Positions 13,189-15,218 of a stretch of 15,218 nt of DNA are shown here, piece after piece. The translations under genes and the position numbers were made by a program. A model generated the notes under the pieces. It was not told the DNA's origin, made no database searches, and saw nothing but the letters and a program-made list of their open reading frames with translations. The DNA comes from an uncultured Alphaproteobacteria bacterium. Its GTDB lineage: Bacteria > Pseudomonadota > Alphaproteobacteria > Rickettsiales > UBA1997. The stretch covers positions 1-15,218 of the forward strand of contig CAIUFU010000206.1 in NCBI GenBank assembly GCA_903898475.1, given 5' to 3'. Positions within the stretch are counted from its first letter, which is position 1; each line of letters starts with the position of its first letter.

Positions 13189-13293
13189 GATTCCCAAGTT
13201 GCATTTTATTTTTTCCTACATAGGTTGCCGCCCCTCTAAGCCAAGGTGCCTTCTTCAAGTAGATTTTCAGACTCAATTTTAATAAATCTCCAA
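13189..13293 (+). promoter_or_regulatory. Upstream region of the ATP synthase operon (promoter expected, not resolved)
   Basis: This 105-base gap must carry or adjoin the promoter for atpHA. Candidate boxes are weak: TTGCAT (13199-13204) with TAGGTT (13221-13226), or TTGAAA (13160-13165) with TATTTA (13182-13187), the latter inside the preceding gene's end. No terminator with a T-run follows the AstE/AspA-like gene, and no F0 gene (atpB, E, F) lies here. Confidence 0.3.
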
Positions 13294-13842
13294 ATGCCAA
13301 GAGTTTCCGTCATTGCGAAAAATTACGCTAAAGCTCTGTATGTTGCTGCCAAAAAAAGCAACATCGTTGACAAAGTTTCTGGCGAGCTAGATGTCTTTAA
13401 ACAGAACTTCAGCACTAGTTTTGCTCATGAATTAAAAAATCCGGTTATTGCCAAAGATGACTTGGTAAAAATCATCCAAGAAGTAACGCAGAAATTTGCT
13501 TTGGGAGCTTTAACCTCAAACTTTTTTGCTTCAATTGTGCGCAACAGAAGATTGAATTTGTTTCCAGAAATTTACGAAGAATATTCACGTATTGTGAAAG
13601 TGCAAAAAAACATTTTAGATGTTGAAGTAATCACTGCGGTAAAAACCGAAAAAGCTCAACTTGATCGCATCAAAGCGCTAGTTGAGAAAAAATATCCAAC
13701 CAAAACTGTTGCCGTTAGAGAAACAGTTAAGGAAGCAATTTTAGGTGGTTTTCAAGTTAAGATCGGTTCAGAAATTATTGATGCCAGCTTAAAAAATCAG
13801 CTTGCCGTCATAGGCAAAGAGTGCCTCGCGGCCGCTAACTAA
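13294..13842 (+). CDS. atpH: ATP synthase F1 subunit delta
   Basis: The 182-residue product opens with IAKNYAKALYVAAKK, the conserved delta/OSCP N-terminal helix. It ends with the conserved C-terminal block around EAILGGFQVKIGSEIIDASLKNQL (about 149-172). It joins F1 to the peripheral stalk of ATP synthase at the inner membrane. A GTG at 13246 would add 16 residues lacking family similarity; the ATG at 13294 fits. No Shine-Dalgarno is visible before it, as for several genes here. atpA follows after 34 bases. That delta begins the operon, without the F0 genes, matches the split atp loci of Alphaproteobacteria. Confidence 0.95.
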   Translation: MPRVSVIAKNYAKALYVAAKKSNIVDKVSGELDVFKQNFSTSFAHELKNPVIAKDDLVKIIQEVTQKFALGALTSNFFASIVRNRRLNLFPEIYEEYSRIVKVQKNILDVEVITAVKTEKAQLDRIKALVEKKYPTKTVAVRETVKEAILGGFQVKIGSEIIDASLKNQLAVIGKECLAAAN

Positions 13843-13876
13843 TTTTCATTTTTAATAATAATCACTCACTCACATC

Positions 13877-15218
13877 ATGGAATTTAAAGTCGAAGAATTT
13901 TCCAATATTCTACAAAAAAGCATCGAAAACTTCCGCAGCACTGCTGACCTTCAAGAAGTTGGTGAAGTAATTAAAGTTGGCGACGGGATCGCTAAAGTTT
14001 ATGGGCTTGATAATGTTCAAGCTGGTGAACTTGTTGAGTTTGAATCAGGTGTTAAAGGCATGGCGCTTAACCTTGAAACTGACAATGTTGGTATCGTAAT
14101 TTTCGGTAACGCTCAATCAATTAAAGAAGGCTCAAACGTTAAAAGAACTGGCAAGATCGTTGAAGTTCCAGTTGGCAAAGCTTTGCTTGGCCGCGTTGTT
14201 GACGCTTTGGGAAATCCAATCGATGGCAAAGGCGCACTTGTTGGCGCTGAAATGCGTCGTGTAGAAATTAAAGCTCCGGGAATTATCGCCCGCCAATCAG
14301 TTTCTGAGCCGATGCAAACTGGTATTAAAGCAATCGACAGCTTGATTCCAATCGGACGTGGACAACGTGAACTTATCATTGGCGACCGTCAAACCGGTAA
14401 AACTGCCATCGTTCTTGATACTTTCATAAACCAAGCCAAGGCTCACGAAGAAAATAACGAGAAACAAAAACTTTACTGTATCTATGTTGCAATTGGCCAA
14501 AAGCGCTCAACTGTAGCTCAAATTGTTAAAACTTTGGAAGATGCTGGCGCGATGAAATATTCAGTTGTGGTTTCTGCAACTGCTTCAGAAGCGGCCGCTC
14601 TACAATTTTTCGCTCCATACACCGGTTGCACCATTGGCGAATATTTCCGCGATAACGGCATGCACGCTTTGGTGGCTTATGATGATTTAAGTAAACACGC
14701 GGTTTCTTACCGTGAGATGTCACTTCTACTTCGCCGCCCACCAGGACGCGAAGCTTACCCTGGAGACGTTTTCTACGTTCACTCACGTTTGCTTGAACGC
14801 GCTGCTAAAATGTCAGATGAAATGGGTGGTGGGTCTTTGACTGCACTTCCAATCATTGAAACTCAAGCGTGTGACGTATCTGCCTACAGTCCAACTAACG
14901 TAATTTCGATTACCGACGGACAAAGTTTCTTAGAAACTGAACTTTTCTACAAAGGTATCAAACCAGCTGTAAACGTTGGTTTGTCAGTATCTCGTGTAGG
15001 TTCTGCTGCTCAAACTAAAGCAATGAAACAAGTTGCCGGAACCATCAAGCTTGACTTGGCGCAATTCCGTGAGCTTGAAGCTTTCGCACAATTTGGTTCT
15101 GACTTAGACGCTGCAACTCAAAAATTGCTAGATCGTGGTCGCAAATTGACTGAGCTATTGAAGCAAAATCAATATTCTCCAATGGGCTTCGAAGAGCAAG
15201 TTGCTTCGATTTACGTTG
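13877..15218 (+). CDS. atpA: ATP synthase F1 subunit alpha, 3' end outside the window
   Basis: The first 447 residues of about 510 are visible, in frame to the edge. The alpha subunit carries the non-catalytic nucleotide sites of the F1 hexamer. GEVIKVGDGIAKVYGLDNVQ is at 29-48, the Walker A motif GDRQTGKT at 169-176, and YCIYVAIGQKRSTVAQ, LLLRRPPGREAYPGDVFY and NVGLSVSRVGSAAQTKAM follow. Most of the sequence is very close to mitochondrial and alphaproteobacterial alpha chains. In one normally near-invariant stretch three positions differ: C332 where Gly is usual (TQA-C-DVSAY), S338 (AY-S-PTN, usually Ile or Val) and S350 (DGQ-S-F, usually Ile). It follows atpH by 34 bases; atpG, D and C should follow outside the window. 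There is no clear Shine-Dalgarno. Confidence 0.97.
   Translation, partial: MEFKVEEFSNILQKSIENFRSTADLQEVGEVIKVGDGIAKVYGLDNVQAGELVEFESGVKGMALNLETDNVGIVIFGNAQSIKEGSNVKRTGKIVEVPVGKALLGRVVDALGNPIDGKGALVGAEMRRVEIKAPGIIARQSVSEPMQTGIKAIDSLIPIGRGQRELIIGDRQTGKTAIVLDTFINQAKAHEENNEKQKLYCIYVAIGQKRSTVAQIVKTLEDAGAMKYSVVVSATASEAAALQFFAPYTGCTIGEYFRDNGMHALVAYDDLSKHAVSYREMSLLLRRPPGREAYPGDVFYVHSRLLERAAKMSDEMGGGSLTALPIIETQACDVSAYSPTNVISITDGQSFLETELFYKGIKPAVNVGLSVSRVGSAAQTKAMKQVAGTIKLDLAQFRELEAFAQFGSDLDAATQKLLDRGRKLTELLKQNQYSPMGFEEQVASIYV

Noticed and set aside
1..15218. CRISPR array, prophage, insertion sequence, toxin-antitoxin or defence genes
   Set aside because: No regularly spaced direct repeats, transposase, integrase or typical defence domains were found on either strand.

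Overview
This 15.2 kb window is AT-rich, roughly 40% G+C by eye, and looks like ordinary chromosome from an alphaproteobacterium. Three things point there. The ATP synthase locus starts at atpH-atpA with no F0 genes directly upstream. A DUF2628 protein sits directly upstream of hisH. The AtpA, UPF0434/Trm112 and RlmE proteins read like alphaproteobacterial or mitochondrial family members. The AT bias, the ankyrin-repeat gene and the frequent palindromic repeats would suit a Rickettsiales- or Holosporales-like lineage. However, hisH, bioB, purK and a PLP-dependent dehydratase show more biosynthetic capacity than a strongly reduced Rickettsia. The placement is inference; no 16S or full marker set is visible.

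Layout. At the left edge a DUF6492-type glycosyltransferase-like gene runs leftwards and leaves the window (1-537). Divergent from it is a CAU-anticodon tRNA (717-793), followed at once by a G+C-rich block of stem-loops and then rpmI-rplT (1008-1595). Next comes a rightward group: DUF2628-hisH, a perfect 34-bp inverted repeat, then midA-like methyltransferase, bioB and a RidA-family gene, closed by a clear rho-independent terminator at 5345-5381. A LysR regulator on the minus strand (5448-6350) is divergent from a two-gene unit on the plus strand: a VOC-fold protein and a PLP-dependent Ser/Thr dehydratase (6472-7822).

The middle right holds a leftward group: a short Trm112/UPF0434 protein, a cluster of hairpins, rlmE, and an ankyrin-repeat gene whose start overlaps the end of rlmE. 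Divergent from it are purK, an agmatinase-family gene with a lysine-rich N-terminus, a second copy of the long inverted repeat, and a succinylglutamate desuccinylase/aspartoacylase-family gene. The window ends with atpH and a truncated atpA.

How the genes fit together. Translation (rpmI, rplT, rlmE, tRNA) and ATP synthesis (atpHA) are housekeeping. Amino-acid and cofactor genes (hisH, bioB, purK, dehydratase, agmatinase, the AstE/AspA-like hydrolase) are scattered rather than in complete pathway operons. The most suggestive functional module is the LysR / VOC / dehydratase group, with a RidA-family protein just across a terminator: dehydratases make reactive enamine intermediates and RidA proteins deaminate them. 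No phage, insertion sequence, CRISPR array or defence system is visible. I did not find a convincing new multi-gene system. The unusual material is mostly non-coding (three kinds of palindromic element), plus a few protein oddities: changed residues before the PLP lysine, three changed positions in a normally invariant part of AtpA, a lysine-rich tail on the agmatinase, and an ankyrin gene coupled to rlmE.
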